DNA of 64,000 nucleotides from Crenobacter caeni (lineage in GTDB: Bacteria; Pseudomonadota; Gammaproteobacteria; Burkholderiales; Chromobacteriaceae): contig NZ_JAAGAA010000007.1 of NCBI RefSeq assembly GCF_010435965.1, positions 124,001 through 188,000 of the forward strand, in the 5' to 3' direction. Positions 63,061 to 64,000 of the stretch are shown one piece after another. Position numbers and translations under genes: made by a program. The number at the start of each line of letters is the position of its first letter. Positions within the stretch are counted from its first letter, which is position 1. Under the pieces are notes generated by a model. The model was not told the DNA's origin. It ran no database searches and saw only the letters and a program-made list of their open reading frames with translations.

Positions 63061-64000
63061 TGACGACGTTGCCGATCAGGGTCGCGGTAGTGGGGCTTGG
63101 CAAAATGGGCTTGTCACATCTGGCGATCATCAACGCGCATCCTGACGTGCGCGTGTGCGCGATTTGCGATGCCAGCGGGTACGTGCTTGACGTGCTGGGC
63201 AAGTACACGGGCCTGAAGACGTTTACCAATTACCAGTCGATGCTCGCCGAGGTCGAACTGGACGCGGTGGTGATCGCGACGCCGACTAGCCTGCACGCGA
63301 CCATGGTCAGGCAGGCGCTGGAGCGCGGCCTGCACGTGTTCTGCGAAAAGCCGTTCTGCCTTGATAGTGACGAGGGAGAGGCGCTAGTTCGGATGGCCGC
63401 CCAAAGCGCTCTGGTCAACCAGGTCGGTTACCACAACCGCTTTGTCGGTGCCTTCCAGGAGGTGCAGCGCCTGCTCGCGCAGGGCGTGATCGGCGAGGTG
63501 ACCCATGTGAAGGTCGAGGCTTACGGCCCGGTCGTCCTGAAGGGAAAAGGGGGGACCTGGCGCGCGGAACACGGCAAGGGCGGGGGGTGCCTGTACGACT
63601 ACGCGGCGCACCCGCTCAATCTGCTGACCTGGTATCTGGGTACCCCGCAGGGCGTGGGCGGGACTGTCCTCAACCCGGTGTTCTCCGAGCACGTCGACGA
63701 CGAGGTGTATTCGACCCTGTACTACCCGGACGGCGTGAGTGCCCAGCTCTCGGTCAGCTGGAGCGACGAATCGTTCCGCAAGATGAGCACCAGCGTCACC
63801 GTGCTCGGCAAGCAGGGGCGGATCCGTGCCGACCGCCAGGAGTGCCAGGTTTTCCTGCGCAACAACGCCACGCTACCCGACGGCTACACGCACGGTTGGA
63901 ATATCCGCTACACGACCGACCTGACTTTGCCCGTGTGGTTCTACGTGCGCGGCGAGGAGTATTCCGCACAGATCGATTATTTCATCGCGAGGGTCAAGAC
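63061..64000 (+). CDS. Gfo/Idh/MocA family oxidoreductase (truncated by window edge)
   Basis: 313 codons are visible, open at the right edge. ATG at 63061 after GAGGCGGGGGGAC. N-terminal Rossmann fold RVAVVGLGKMGLSHLAIIN (residues 6-24), the AVVIATPTSLHATMV strand, and the family EKPF motif (about residues 97-100), then the dimerisation/substrate domain with GGTWRAEHGKGGGCLYDYA. Members reduce or oxidise nucleotide sugars or sugar derivatives with NAD(P). In this locus it probably prepares a rare sugar or sugar acid. The missing C terminus is short for the family. Confidence 0.9.

Overview
The window is about 68% GC, densely coded bacterial chromosome with no mobile element, CRISPR array, rRNA or tRNA that I can see. 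The gene order leuC - entericidin-like lipoprotein - leuD - leuB - asd - asd paralogue - fimV - truA - trpF - trpB - trpA - accD, together with a class I PHA synthase, type IV pilus genes and an exosortase-B type exopolysaccharide locus, points to a betaproteobacterium. I favour Neisseriales (Chromobacteriaceae-like), but this is inference from gene content, not a phylogeny.

Region 1 (1-3396): the 5' part of phaC (leftward), a fumarylacetoacetate-hydrolase-family enzyme overlapping the ribosome-rescue heat-shock protein hslR, a small conserved-looking hypothetical gene, and an MFS transporter with an apparently leaderless start. Region 2 (3569-16738): leucine, aspartate-family and tryptophan biosynthesis interleaved with fimV (type IV pilus/motility hub), an orphan membrane protein, truA and accD; a REP-like palindromic element lies between leuB and asd and a clear terminator follows accD. 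Region 3 (16807-21536): two tandem FlgJ-type glucosaminidases, the first fused to a multi-pass membrane domain, then a soluble chemoreceptor with a C-terminal PDC/Cache-like domain, and a double UspA protein. Region 4 (21524-28381): fbp, a LysR regulator, acnB with a strong terminator, an EptB-like phosphoethanolamine transferase, and a DUF2788-like membrane protein.

Region 5 (28489-35258): a tightly overlapping minor-pilin operon (fimT-pilV-pilW-pilX-pilY1-pilE) that would build and prime the type IV pilus tip. Region 6 (35267-43910, leftward): a two-gene operon of a substrate-binding lipoprotein and a PAS-GGDEF-EAL protein with a degenerate cyclase site, preceded by a perfect FNR box 41 bp from the predicted start point; then hrpA and an exported LD-carboxypeptidase. 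Region 7 (44099-46490): cysDN with a strong terminator.

Region 8 (46650-64000, running off the end): a large exopolysaccharide locus opened by a near-consensus sigma-70 promoter. It encodes a phosphoglycosyl transferase that starts the repeat unit on undecaprenyl phosphate, a sugar C-methyltransferase, a SAF-domain oxidoreductase, a GT14-type transferase, the outer-membrane and export proteins EpsL and EpsE, the chain-length pair EpsF/EpsG, exosortase B and EpsI, a Wzy/ligase-like polymerase, several glycosyltransferases (including a split PssD/PssE pair), an acetyltransferase and a Gfo/Idh/MocA dehydrogenase. No PEP-CTERM substrate is visible in the window.

No wholly new defence or mobile system is evident. 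The least expected items are the FNR-controlled binding-protein/c-di-GMP operon, the membrane-glucosaminidase fusion, the soluble C-terminal-PDC chemoreceptor, and the methyltransferase/SAF-oxidoreductase/GT14 trio in the polysaccharide locus. No gene-free stretch exceeds 300 bases.
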